Shown: one piece after another, positions 8,422-16,772 of the stretch
Numbering within the stretch: position 1 is the first letter of the stretch
Layout of the letters: each line of letters starts with the position of its first letter
Source: DRTC01 sp964521025
GTDB lineage: Bacteria; Cloacimonadota; Cloacimonadia; Cloacimonadales; TCS61
Reading direction: 5' to 3'
Assembly: GCA_964521025.1 (NCBI GenBank)
Contig: CAZFPK010000023.1
Coordinates: 1-41,673, forward strand
Length of the DNA stretch: 41,673 nucleotides
Notes under the pieces: model-generated
Told to the model about the DNA's origin: nothing
The model's database searches: none
Seen by the model: the letters and a program-made list of their open reading frames with translations, nothing else
Translations under genes and position numbers: made by a program

Positions 8422-10736
8422 AAGACAAAGTTCTAAAGATATTATTTTTCGTTTTTATCATAGTTTTAATTTTTGCCGGAATCGGATTTGGTTTGCTATT
8501 CTATTATAGTAATGAATTACCTCCACTTTCAGAACTCCATCATTACGATCTCAAGATTGGTTCCGAAGTTTATGACAGGCACGATAATCTTATCCATACA
8601 TTTTCCTTTGAAAAAAGACAATTAACTTATCTTAAAAAATTACCGGACTACCTAATAAACGGAATGATCGCAGTCGAAGATAAGAAGTTTTATGAACATT
8701 GGGGAATGGACATCACTGGTTTTTTCAGGGCTTTGCTGATCGATATTTCCAAAGGAAGTTTTTCCCAGGGAGCAAGCACGATAACCCAACAGCTTGCCCG
8801 GAATATGTTCCTTACTCTTGATAAACAAATTCCGAGAAAGATCAAAGAACTCCTGCTGGCAATTAGAATTGAAAAGCATTATTCCAAAGAAGAAATCCTG
8901 GAATTATACTTGAACAAATCTCCTTTTGGCCCCGGATTATACGGGATCGAGGTTGCTTCAGCTAAATATTTTAACAAAAAAGCAAAAGCCCTGAATATTC
9001 CGGAAGCAGCGTTGATCATCGGAATGCCGCAATTACCGAGCGCATATTATCCTTTTCGTTATCCTGAAAGAGCATTAAAAAGAAGAAATATCGTTCTGAA
9101 GAGAATGCTCGCAGAAAATGTAATTACCAAGCAGCAATATATTGAAGCAAAAAATTCGGAAATAGTTCTTCATCAGCAAAAAGGAAGAAACGGAACAGGT
9201 GACTATTTTATCGAATATATCAGGCAAATTTTAGAAAAAAAATACGGCACAAAAAAACTTTTCACAAGTGGACTAAAAATTTATACAACTCTCGATACGG
9301 AATTACAGACTTTTGCAGATTCCATCCTGAATATGAACCTGACAAAATTTGAAAACAAAAATGATTATGAATTCAAATTTGAGGATTTTCCTGCAGACAC
9401 AACAGATATAATCACACCTTATATTCAAGGAGGGGTTTTTTCTATCGAACCGGAAACCGGTTATGTTCGTCTTATGATCGGCGGCAGGAGTTTTGAACAA
9501 AGCAAGTTCAACCGTATGATGCAGGCACGCCGCCAACCAGGTTCTTCCTTCAAACCGATCCTTTATTCAACTGCATTGCAAAACGGTTATACCACAGCAA
9601 CCGTGATCAAAGATGAGAACATCACTTTTATCCAAAATGATACGATTTTTTATAAACCGCATAATTACTCTCTTTTGAATTTCGGATATATCAGGTTGCG
9701 GAATGCTCTCAAGAAATCCCGCAATATTTATGCGATCAAGATGATCTATGATGTCGGTCCCCAAAAAGTATCCGAAAATGCGAAGCGGTTCGGGATCACG
9801 ACCAGGGTTTATCCGAGTTTTTCGGTAGCTGTTGGAACGGAAGTTGTTTACCCGTACGAGTTAATATCTGCCTACACGACATTTCCTAATGGAGGAGAAC
9901 GAGTCAAGCCGGTCTTCATTCGCAGGATCGAGGATAATAAAAGAAATATTATAGAGACTGCAAAGATCGAAAAGATCAAAGTTATCGATGAGAAGATCGC
10001 CTATTTAATGGCAAGTATGATGGAATCAGTTGTAGATGAGGGAACCGGACAGGGAGTTCGCTGGCAGCCGGGCTGCATTTACAAATGGACAGCAGCCGGG
10101 AAGACCGGAACGACCGACGATTTTCGTGATGCCTGGTTCATCGGTTATAATAAAAAATTGGTAACCGGTGTCTGGGTCGGATTCGATGATTTTTCGACAC
10201 TCGGGAATAAAAATTCAGGAGCTGTCGCAGCTCTTCCGACCTGGCCTTATGTTATGAAAAAAGCGGTTGAATTGGATTCTCCAAAAAACGCCAAAGGAAA
10301 ACCTATTGTAAACAGTTCTCAATATAGATTTGATAAACCGGACGGTATAAAAACTGTTAAAATCTCAAAAGAAACAGGACTGCTTCCAAAAAATAAATTT
10401 GAAGAAACACTCGACGAGATCTTTATTGCCGGAACCGAACCAACACCTCTTTCCGATAGTTTGAATTATAATTTTTTCCCGACAATTTATCGCGAAAATA
10501 AGATGGATTCTCTCGTTTATGATCTTGGAGGAAGAAGATATATTTATCCGGATTCGATCATTTATGTAACGATTCATCCGGACAGCCTTGATTCGGAATA
10601 TGAAGAACTCGTCCCCAGACATGAACCGTACCCGATAGATCTGAGAGGTGCTTTGATCATAAAAAACAGAGAATATGTAATCCGTCCTGATAGTCTTTTG
10701 ATCAATACTCCGAATTATCGGGAAGAAGTCGAATGA
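8418..10736 (+). CDS. Class A penicillin-binding protein (PBP1A family)
   Basis: 772 residues, a bifunctional murein synthase anchored in the inner membrane. An N-terminal transmembrane helix (about 7-30) is followed by a GT51 glycosyltransferase domain with AVEDKKFYEHWG (catalytic Glu) and GASTITQQLARNMFL. The transpeptidase domain has the active-site serine in GSSFKP, the SRN motif in KKSRNIYA, and KTGTTDDFRDAWFIG. The acidic C-terminal tail of about 130 residues, with repeated Y-I-Y-P-D-S and I-H-P-D-S segments, is longer than in many homologues. It polymerises lipid II and crosslinks peptidoglycan, and is coupled by a 4-nt overlap to the upstream gene. Confidence 0.96.
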   Translation: MKDKVLKILFFVFIIVLIFAGIGFGLLFYYSNELPPLSELHHYDLKIGSEVYDRHDNLIHTFSFEKRQLTYLKKLPDYLINGMIAVEDKKFYEHWGMDITGFFRALLIDISKGSFSQGASTITQQLARNMFLTLDKQIPRKIKELLLAIRIEKHYSKEEILELYLNKSPFGPGLYGIEVASAKYFNKKAKALNIPEAALIIGMPQLPSAYYPFRYPERALKRRNIVLKRMLAENVITKQQYIEAKNSEIVLHQQKGRNGTGDYFIEYIRQILEKKYGTKKLFTSGLKIYTTLDTELQTFADSILNMNLTKFENKNDYEFKFEDFPADTTDIITPYIQGGVFSIEPETGYVRLMIGGRSFEQSKFNRMMQARRQPGSSFKPILYSTALQNGYTTATVIKDENITFIQNDTIFYKPHNYSLLNFGYIRLRNALKKSRNIYAIKMIYDVGPQKVSENAKRFGITTRVYPSFSVAVGTEVVYPYELISAYTTFPNGGERVKPVFIRRIEDNKRNIIETAKIEKIKVIDEKIAYLMASMMESVVDEGTGQGVRWQPGCIYKWTAAGKTGTTDDFRDAWFIGYNKKLVTGVWVGFDDFSTLGNKNSGAVAALPTWPYVMKKAVELDSPKNAKGKPIVNSSQYRFDKPDGIKTVKISKETGLLPKNKFEETLDEIFIAGTEPTPLSDSLNYNFFPTIYRENKMDSLVYDLGGRRYIYPDSIIYVTIHPDSLDSEYEELVPRHEPYPIDLRGALIIKNREYVIRPDSLLINTPNYREEVE

Positions 10737-10738
10737 GA

Positions 10739-10840
10739 ACAGCCATCCTGAGTACTTCTGCTTGCTTTTTTCTCGAAGGAACTCTCTTAAATGAGATTCT
10801 TCGGAAGAGTGCCTATGAAGAAGACTCAGATTGACAGATT
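10739..10840. repeat. Repeat-like intergenic sequence
   Basis: The sequence after the PBP stop contains CATCCTGAG, TCTCGAAGGAACTCTC and GAGATTCTTCGGAAGAG. This resembles the CATTCTGAG and CTCTCGAAGAATCTC blocks at 1748-1795. These look like diverged members of one intergenic repeat family. No gene is seen between 10737 and 10881. Confidence 0.4.
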
Positions 10841-10881
10841 TTTAAATCAATTAAGAATTATCTAAATCGAGGTTCAGCCAA

Positions 10882-11997
10882 TTGATCGTTAATATAATAT
10901 TATTTTTTGCAGTGATTTCCCTGTTTTTCTATTTTGATTATCTTCGGATTTTTCTCAGGGGATTAAGAAACCGGAAGGAAAGTTTGAATTTCAGCAAAAG
11001 GAAAGTTTCAGTAGTAATTGCTGTTAGAAATGAAGAAAAAAACATCTCGTTTTTATTAACATCTTTAGTGAATCAATCTTATCCTGATGATCTTTATGAG
11101 ATAATTATCGCAAATGATGGTTCGACAGACAGAACTTCAGAGATAGTTAATGAGTTTTCAAATAAATGGAGCAACATAAAACTGCTGGAAGTTAAGGATC
11201 GTGATAAAGCGATTTCTCCTAAAAAAAATGCCCTGCAGCAGGCAATCGATGCGGCTAATGGAGAGATCATTGTTTCAACAGATGCGGATTGTCTTGCCGG
11301 AAAATACTGGATCGAATCGATGGTGGCTAATTTCGAAGATGATGTTTCCATGGTTGCCGGTTTATCAAAGACGAAACTTGAAAAATGGGAGAGATCGAGT
11401 TTGGTTCGGAAATTCGAACATTTTGATTTCTTGTCGATGTTTTTTGCCGCTGCCGGCTCTATTTCTTCGGGAAAATATTTCTCCTGTTCCGGTCAGAATA
11501 TAGCTTATCGAAAAAATGCATTCGAGCAGGTGGGTAAATTTGAGAAGATCAAACACCTGATTTCCGGTGATGATATGAATCTTATGCAATTATTCCGGAA
11601 AGATGGAATGAAAGTTAAATTCGCTTTTTCCAAGCACAGTTATATGCAGACGAAGCCGGTGCAAAATCTTAAACAATTTCTTAATCAACGCAGTCGCTGG
11701 GCATCGAATACGAAATGGCAGCTGCAGTTGAACCCGGAATTTTTTGTATATCTTCTCAGTGTATTCCTGATGACATTTTTACCTCTGATATTGATTTTTA
11801 TTATTCCCTGGTTAGGAATTATTTTGATGTTATTCAAAGCATTATTAGATTATTATTTTATCAAAAACGGTTTTTCTGTTTTTTCCATCGATTCTGAAAA
11901 ACTGAAATTCTTTCCAGCCTGGTTTTTTCTCCAACCGGTTTATGTGATTTTAGTTGGAATTATCGGTCAGTTCAATGTTTTCAGGTGGAAAAAGTAA
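10882..11997 (+). CDS. Membrane-anchored GT2-family glycosyltransferase
   Basis: 371 residues beginning at TTG 10882, with CGAGG upstream; no better ATG precedes the first helix. It has an N-terminal transmembrane helix (1-20), then the GT-A fold: VSVVIAVRNEEKNI, NDGSTDRT, the metal-binding DxD in STDADC, and a Q-R-S-R-W-A motif (QRSRW near 272) typical of processive or polyprenyl-type GT2 enzymes. Two or three C-terminal helices follow (about 290-370). It probably adds sugars to a lipid-linked or envelope glycan using a nucleotide sugar. The acceptor is unknown and it has no glycan neighbours. Confidence 0.88.
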   Translation: MIVNIILFFAVISLFFYFDYLRIFLRGLRNRKESLNFSKRKVSVVIAVRNEEKNISFLLTSLVNQSYPDDLYEIIIANDGSTDRTSEIVNEFSNKWSNIKLLEVKDRDKAISPKKNALQQAIDAANGEIIVSTDADCLAGKYWIESMVANFEDDVSMVAGLSKTKLEKWERSSLVRKFEHFDFLSMFFAAAGSISSGKYFSCSGQNIAYRKNAFEQVGKFEKIKHLISGDDMNLMQLFRKDGMKVKFAFSKHSYMQTKPVQNLKQFLNQRSRWASNTKWQLQLNPEFFVYLLSVFLMTFLPLILIFIIPWLGIILMLFKALLDYYFIKNGFSVFSIDSEKLKFFPAWFFLQPVYVILVGIIGQFNVFRWKK

Positions 11998-12050
11998 CAC
12001 AAACATCCTGTTTGTGAATTCTAAATATTAAATAATCTGAAAAGCAAAAC

Positions 12051-12081
12051 TTGACAAAGTTAATTTATAATTGAATATGAT
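12051..12081 (+). promoter_or_regulatory. Candidate promoter of the DUF4160/DUF2442 locus
   Basis: TTGACA at 12051-12056 and TATGAT at 12076-12081 are separated by 19 nt, wider than optimum. It is 25 nt upstream of the DUF4160 start. This is a visual match only. Confidence 0.35.
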
Positions 12082-12105
12082 TCTGAAAATTGGAAAGGAG
12101 TTAAT

Positions 12106-12363
12106 ATGCCGGAGATCAGCAGGTTTTATGGTATTATTATTGCCATGTTTTTCGACGAACATAATCCTCTCACTTTCATGCAAGATATGGTGAATATAAA
12201 ATATCCATCCGAATTAGAATGGCAATATTAAGCGGTTCATTTCCTTCACGAGCTTTTAAAACTGGTTATCGAATGGGCGGAAATCCATAAAGATGAGCTG
12301 CTTAGTAATTGGGAAAAAGCAAGAAATGAACATGAATTATCAAAAATCAAGCCTTTGAAATAA
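12106..12363 (+). pseudogene. Frameshifted DUF4160 gene
   Basis: A ribosome site (AAAGGAG) and ATG open a frame reading MPEISRFYGIIIAMFFDEHNP, the usual beginning of DUF4160 proteins. After codon 21 the family match (H-F-H-A-R-Y-G-E-Y-K, then G-S-F-P-S-R-A) moves to another frame. Near 12257 the match returns to the first frame (L-V-I-E-W-A-E-I-H-K-D-E-L) and ends K-P-L-K at 12363. Frame 1 alone stops at TAA 12229-12231. The simplest reading is loss of one base near 12170 and gain of one in the A-run near 12257, with overall length (86 codons) normal. DUF4160 is usually paired with DUF2442, as here. Sequencing error cannot be excluded. Confidence 0.8.
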
Positions 12364-12374
12364 AGGAGGAAAAA

Positions 12375-12644
12375 GTGTATTATGATGTAGTAAAACTTAA
12401 GTATTTCAGAGATTATATTCTGGATGTGGAATTTGAAAACGGGAAGAATGTAAGGATCGATCTAAAAAAATACTCCAAAAAAGGGGGAATTTTCAGCCGG
12501 TTATCAGATATTTCATTTTTCCAAAAAGCCTCGATTAATAGAGAATTAGGTGTTATTACCTGGCCCAATGGTTTAGATATTGCACCTGAAAGTATTTATC
12601 ATCAGGCAACCGGAGAACCATTACCAGCCTGGATGGAATTGTAG
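12375..12644 (+). CDS. DUF2442 protein
   Basis: 89 residues starting at GTG 12375, four bases after a perfect AAAGGAGG. Family traits are the N-terminal V-x-x-V-K-x-L-x-x-Y-x-L-x-V-x-F-E-N-G-x-x-x-x-x-D-L, then a Phe-rich middle and the ending L-G-V-I-T-W-P-N-G-L-D-I-A-P-E. DUF2442 genes are often found next to DUF4160, and the pair is suspected, not proven, to be a toxin-antitoxin-like module. The upstream partner is broken here, so this may be an orphan. It lies 11 nt after the pseudogene. Confidence 0.85.
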   Translation: MYYDVVKLKYFRDYILDVEFENGKNVRIDLKKYSKKGGIFSRLSDISFFQKASINRELGVITWPNGLDIAPESIYHQATGEPLPAWMEL

Positions 12645-12751
12645 ATCAATGATGGACGATTTTTGATTTCAACTTTTAATATTCAATTTTTCAATAAATG
12701 AGGGAAATATTCGAGAAAGAAAAAAGTCAAAGTAATGGATGATCGGGAATT

Positions 12752-13015
12752 ATGAATAAAACCTTATTTACAGAAATAATCAAAAAAAAACCATACTTAG
12801 CATGGTGGATCAAAGATAAATCCGTAATAAGCGATGAATTACTCGTTGAGATCGTTCTAAATTACGGAGATTTCCCGGATGTGAAGTTGTTATTTTCAGA
12901 ATTTGGTTTGAAAAAAGTCTTTAAAATTTACAAGCAGCAGATTTCCAGACCAAGAAATAATTATAAAAAAAAGACGATAAATTATTTTAATCATTATTTT
13001 AGGAAATATGTTTAA
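12752..13015 (+). CDS. Small protein paired with AbiEii-type toxin (putative antitoxin)
   Basis: 87 residues, basic, with a W-W-I-K-D motif near position 19 and a C-terminal N-Y-x-x-x-Y-F-x-x-x-F-x-x-Y. This layout (P-x-L-x-W-[W/D]-x-x-x) is typical of DUF6922-type small proteins encoded just ahead of AbiEii nucleotidyltransferases. It overlaps the next gene by 8 nt, so translation is coupled. The predicted role as antitoxin rests on position and size only. The ribosome site is weak. Confidence 0.65.
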   Translation: MNKTLFTEIIKKKPYLAWWIKDKSVISDELLVEIVLNYGDFPDVKLLFSEFGLKKVFKIYKQQISRPRNNYKKKTINYFNHYFRKYV

Positions 13016-13619
13016 AGAAATACTAACTCCGGAACAAAGCAATGTTATTCCGCTAATAAAACTATTTACCGTTGATTTTATGCTTGTCGGAGGAACTGCG
13101 ATCGCTCTTCAAATAGGGCATAGACGCTCGCTGGATTTTGATCTCTGTTCGCGAGAACAAATAAAATCTCAGAGTATTATTAATAAAATCATAAAAAATA
13201 ATTATAGAGTAGATGAGATATTTACGCAAAATATCGATGAATTAACACTTATTGTAAATGGTATAAAAATAACTTATTTTAGTTATCCTTTTCCGGTTTC
13301 TGCCAAAAAGAAATTTGAAAATAAGATCGATATGCCTGACCTTTTGGATTTAGCAGCTATGAAATCTTATGCTTTGGGACAAAGAAGTAAATGGAAAGAT
13401 TATGTTGATCTCTATTTTTTATTGAAAGAACATTTCACCCTGGAAGAAGTCGTAAAAAGGACCAAAGAAATATTTCATTCTGTTTTTAATGAAAGATTAT
13501 TTCGCGAACAACTTTGTTATTTTGATGATATCGATTCATCAGAAACAATCGATTTTTTGGGAAGAAAAATAGATAATTCTATTATTCAGAGATTTTTGAC
13601 AGAAATCGCGATATCTTGA
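13008..13619 (+). CDS. AbiEii/AbiGii-type nucleotidyltransferase (putative toxin)
   Basis: 203 residues. The nucleotidyltransferase core is visible: F-M-L-V-G-G-T-A-I-A-L-Q-I-G-H-R-R-S-L-D-F-D-L, i.e. the GG-[ST] motif plus the metal-binding DxD (LDFDL, near residue 45). D-L-A-A-M-K near 117 and K-D-Y-V-D-L-Y-F near 129 follow, as in AbiEii-like family members. Known AbiEii toxins are GTP-dependent nucleotidyltransferases in type IV systems; activity here is inferred. It overlaps the small upstream gene and forms the second module of this TA island. Confidence 0.85.
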   Translation: MFKEILTPEQSNVIPLIKLFTVDFMLVGGTAIALQIGHRRSLDFDLCSREQIKSQSIINKIIKNNYRVDEIFTQNIDELTLIVNGIKITYFSYPFPVSAKKKFENKIDMPDLLDLAAMKSYALGQRSKWKDYVDLYFLLKEHFTLEEVVKRTKEIFHSVFNERLFREQLCYFDDIDSSETIDFLGRKIDNSIIQRFLTEIAIS

Positions 13620-13637
13620 AATGAATATTTAATTTTA

Positions 13638-13704
13638 TCGGAATTTCAATCTTTTACAAACCTTGAAGGTTTTGAATCGATCGATTCATGAAATTATGTT
13701 CTAT
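13638..13704. repeat. Dispersed intergenic repeat, copy 2
   Basis: It shares with 6108-6189 the start TCGGAATTTCAATCTT, the CCTTGAAGG palindrome core and the end TTATGTTCTAT. The middle is shorter and diverged. Confidence 0.55.
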
Positions 13705-13759
13705 CGATGATCGATGATTTAGTATTCAATCTTCAATATTAAATTAAAAAGGAGGACTC

Positions 13760-15304
13760 ATGAAGTCTAAGAGAATCTTTATATCATTAGTAGTTCTGTT
13801 TCTTCTGTTAGTTTCAGTTTTATCGACTGAAGACGACTACGAAACCTGGAAAAAGCAGCAGCAGGAAGCGATGCGGAAGTTTAAAAGTGCGCAAGATAAA
13901 GCATTTGTCGAGTTTCTGGAAAATGAATGGCGTGCTTTTCAAGCATTTAAAGGAGAAATTCCGGACAAAGTTCCGAAACCGGAAAAAGTGCCTGAAGTAG
14001 AACCGGAAAAGATTGAACTACCTGAAAAACCAAAACTAATTGAAAAGATCGAGATCCCAAAGATCAAGATCCCGGATACTAAGTTTCCAAAGATTAAAAC
14101 GCAGAGAACCGAAATTCAGAAAAAGGAAGTTCCAAAAACTGAAATCCCCAAAACCGAGATCAACGAAGAAGTTCAGATCAAGGAAGAAAAGGAAATATTT
14201 ATTAAGAAAGAGAAGAAATTAACAGTAAATTTCCTGGGAATTCCGCTGGAATTTTCTGATTTCGGAGAGATCGAGATCGATGTGGAAAGTTCCTTAAATG
14301 AAAAGATAATTGCTGATTTCTGGTATATTGCATCCAATACGGATTATGAAAATCTTTTAAAACAAATCGAATATTACCGCAGGCAGATGAATCTGAACGA
14401 TTGGGGACTTTGCCTGCTGGTTAATTCTATCGGAAAAAAGATTTCTCATGATTCAATGAATTTTAGTCGGTTGTTCCTCTGGTTCTTGCTCATCAAATCG
14501 GGTTATGAAGCAAAAGTCGGATACAGCGGGAATACGGTTTATTTGATGTTGCCGGCGGAAAACAAGATCTACGGAGTTTCTTACCTGACTTTTGACGGCA
14601 AAAGATATTACCTGGTCTCTTTCGATAAAAAGATCAAACTATCGATGAAGATCAAAACCTACGAAGGACGCTACCCTGAAGCAGATGACTTGATCGATTT
14701 GAGTATGAAAAACTCTCCAAAAATAAATGGTTCTGTCGTGGAAAGGGAATTGAAGTTCCGTTACGGAAAAGAACAATTTATTATCCCTCTCAGGTTCGAT
14801 AAAAGCCTGACCTTGTTTTTTGAGAATTATCCCCAAACCGACCTGGAAATATATTTCAATGCACCTTTGTCGGAAAAAGCGAGTTTCTCTTTAATTAAAG
14901 AACTGAAACCGATCCTGGAAGGAAGACCGGAACTTGAAGCCGTTAATATCCTGCTGCGATTCGTGCAAACTGCTTTCGAGTATAAAACCGATGGAGAACA
15001 GTTCGGCAAAGAAAAGAGCTTGTTTTCCGATGAAACTCTTTTCTATCCGTACTGCGACTGCGAAGACCGTTCGGTTCTTTTCTCATATTTAGTACGAACA
15101 CTTCTGGATTTGGAAGTTATCGGTCTCGATTATCCCGGACATGTGGCAACTGCTGTGAAAGTCAGCACTGATTTCAAAGGGGATAATATCATTTATGAAG
15201 GTAAAAAATTCCTCATTTGCGATCCGACATACATCAATGCCAATTTGGGAAAAAGTATGCCGAAATTCAGGGATGTGAAACCGGAGATTATTGTGTTGGG
15301 ATGA
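13760..15304 (+). CDS. Exported transglutaminase-like cysteine peptidase-fold protein
   Basis: 514 residues with a strong AAAGGAGG and an N-terminal signal peptide (about 1-23). Residues 65-150 form a charged Pro/Lys/Glu linker made of degenerate I-P-K or V-P-K units, a likely spacer in the periplasm. The C-terminal domain has a transglutaminase-like triad: Cys in C-D-C-E-D-R (C432 or C434), His461 in G-H-V-A-T-A and Asp488 in C-D-P-T-Y. It could be a peptidase, an amidase or a crosslinker; the substrate is unknown. A middle domain (about 150-400) is unrecognised. It is monocistronic. Confidence 0.75.
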   Translation: MKSKRIFISLVVLFLLLVSVLSTEDDYETWKKQQQEAMRKFKSAQDKAFVEFLENEWRAFQAFKGEIPDKVPKPEKVPEVEPEKIELPEKPKLIEKIEIPKIKIPDTKFPKIKTQRTEIQKKEVPKTEIPKTEINEEVQIKEEKEIFIKKEKKLTVNFLGIPLEFSDFGEIEIDVESSLNEKIIADFWYIASNTDYENLLKQIEYYRRQMNLNDWGLCLLVNSIGKKISHDSMNFSRLFLWFLLIKSGYEAKVGYSGNTVYLMLPAENKIYGVSYLTFDGKRYYLVSFDKKIKLSMKIKTYEGRYPEADDLIDLSMKNSPKINGSVVERELKFRYGKEQFIIPLRFDKSLTLFFENYPQTDLEIYFNAPLSEKASFSLIKELKPILEGRPELEAVNILLRFVQTAFEYKTDGEQFGKEKSLFSDETLFYPYCDCEDRSVLFSYLVRTLLDLEVIGLDYPGHVATAVKVSTDFKGDNIIYEGKKFLICDPTYINANLGKSMPKFRDVKPEIIVLG

Positions 15305-15324
15305 ATTTGAAATAATTCTATCCT

Positions 15325-15350
15325 CATTCCAAAAATCTTATTTGGGAATG
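15325..15350. repeat. Dispersed hairpin (CATTCC...GGAATG family)
   Basis: Arms 15325-15334 and 15341-15350, one mismatch, TTTGGGAATG on the right arm as at 1821. It lies 20 nt after the transglutaminase-like gene and may serve as its terminator. Confidence 0.55.
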
Positions 15351-15491
15351 TAGTTTTCTGAAAAGTTATTCTTTGATTTTCTTTCGTGAGATGAACTTTG
15401 GACGAAACCCAATTTCTTCACAATTATTTTCCTATAAAAAATTTGGGGACAAGCAAAAAAATTAAAAAAATTATAGAAAAACGGAGAATTT

Positions 15492-16694
15492 ATGCAATAC
15501 ATAATCTTTGACGATGAAAAATATAAGAATTTTTATCCGTTGACTTTAACTCGTTCAACAGGAGATTTAAGAGTCGGGATCCTGAAATTAAGACAACGCA
15601 TCAAAGCCTATTTTGTTTTTGAAGAAAACAATTTTGTCATTTCCGAAAAACTGGAAAAAGTTTACAGGGAAAGACATCCGGATTGGAAGATCAATTCGAT
15701 TTCAGCAGGAGAAACTCTTTTTATAAACAGTCGTTTGAAAGTCGATGCTAAGATCGTTAAGAAAATCGAAGAACTTCCGATCAATACTTGCTTTATGAAC
15801 AACAATGATACGATAGCTGCAAAACTTAAAATAAATGAAAGGAAAATCTCAACCGAAAATATATCCGGAATATTCGGGAGTCTGAAAAATATCCAATTAA
15901 AAAGCGGACTTCTATGGAACCGCACCTGGGCACTTATTTCTGAAAATTCTGATTATATCGCCAAAGATTTTAAGAATTTCTTTTACGAAAAAGATAATTT
16001 TTTTGAAACAGAAATGGGAGTAACCATACTAAATCCGTATGATGTCTGGATCGGAGAAAATGTCGAGATCAAACCTGGTGTTGTCATCGATGCTTCGGAA
16101 GGTCCGGTTGTTCTGGATGAAAGTGCAAAAGTGATGTCAAATGCTGTCATTATAGGTCCTGCTTATATCGGGAAAAGAAGTGTGATCAAAGCCGGGGCAA
16201 AAATATATGAAGGAACTTCCATCGGTCCGGTTTGTAAGGTTGGAGGAGAAGTTGAAGAATCGATATTCCAGGCATATTCAAACAAGCAGCATGACGGATT
16301 TCTTGGACATAGTTACTTGGGGGAATGGATAAATTTAGGAGCTGATACAAATAACAGCGATTTGAAAAATAATTATAAAAATGTAAAAGCTTATTTTTAT
16401 CCGGAAAAGAAAAAAATCGATTCCGGAACTCAATTACTGGGGACGATCATCGGAGACCATACCAAAACCGGGATAAATTCTACCATCAATACCGGCGCAG
16501 TTATTGGAGTCGGGTGTAATCTTTTCGGGAGAAACTTGATCTCGGATTTTGTGTCGTCATTTAGTTGGGGAGAGAGTTCCAATCTAACTCAATACAGAAT
16601 CGATAAATTTCTGGAAACAGCAGAATTGGTTAAAAAACGAAGGGAATTGTCACTTACACCAGCAGAAAAAAATCTTTACAATAACATCGAATAA
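15492..16694 (+). CDS. Bacteroidetes-type GlmU-like nucleotidyltransferase/acetyltransferase
   Basis: 400 residues matching the alternative bacterial GlmU family (TIGR03991 type), which replaces classical GlmU in many FCB bacteria and is predicted to make UDP-N-acetylglucosamine. The N-terminus reads F-D-D-E-x-x-x-x-F-Y-P-L-T-L-T-R-S-T-G-D-L-R-V-G. The C-terminal half (about 180-360) shows the left-handed beta-helix hexapeptide pattern (V-W-I-G-E-N-V-E-I-K-P-G, Y-I-G-K-R-S-V-I-K-A-G-A, I-N-T-G-A-V-I-G-V-G). ATG has GGAG upstream. UDP-GlcNAc feeds both peptidoglycan and LPS. The stop is followed by a long stem-loop. Confidence 0.88.
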   Translation: MQYIIFDDEKYKNFYPLTLTRSTGDLRVGILKLRQRIKAYFVFEENNFVISEKLEKVYRERHPDWKINSISAGETLFINSRLKVDAKIVKKIEELPINTCFMNNNDTIAAKLKINERKISTENISGIFGSLKNIQLKSGLLWNRTWALISENSDYIAKDFKNFFYEKDNFFETEMGVTILNPYDVWIGENVEIKPGVVIDASEGPVVLDESAKVMSNAVIIGPAYIGKRSVIKAGAKIYEGTSIGPVCKVGGEVEESIFQAYSNKQHDGFLGHSYLGEWINLGADTNNSDLKNNYKNVKAYFYPEKKKIDSGTQLLGTIIGDHTKTGINSTINTGAVIGVGCNLFGRNLISDFVSSFSWGESSNLTQYRIDKFLETAELVKKRRELSLTPAEKNLYNNIE

Positions 16695-16714
16695 AAAGAA
16701 GTGGATTTTTACAA

Positions 16715-16749
16715 AACTTGCCATCCGACAGCTATCGGATTGGCAAGTT
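16715..16749. terminator. Long stem-loop after the GlmU-like gene
   Basis: AACTTGCCATCCGA pairs with TCGGATTGGCAAGTT (14 bp, one bulged T), 20 nt after the stop. It is the inverse-orientation sister of the hairpin at 7373-7407. A probable terminator, though its T-tail is interrupted (TTTATATTTAT). Confidence 0.6.
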
Positions 16750-16772
16750 TATATTTATAGATTGGCGGATAA

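Noticed and set aside
12644..12752. Additional small gene between DUF2442 and the AbiEii pair
   Set aside because: No frame with a ribosome site; the stretch looks like ordinary AT-rich spacer.
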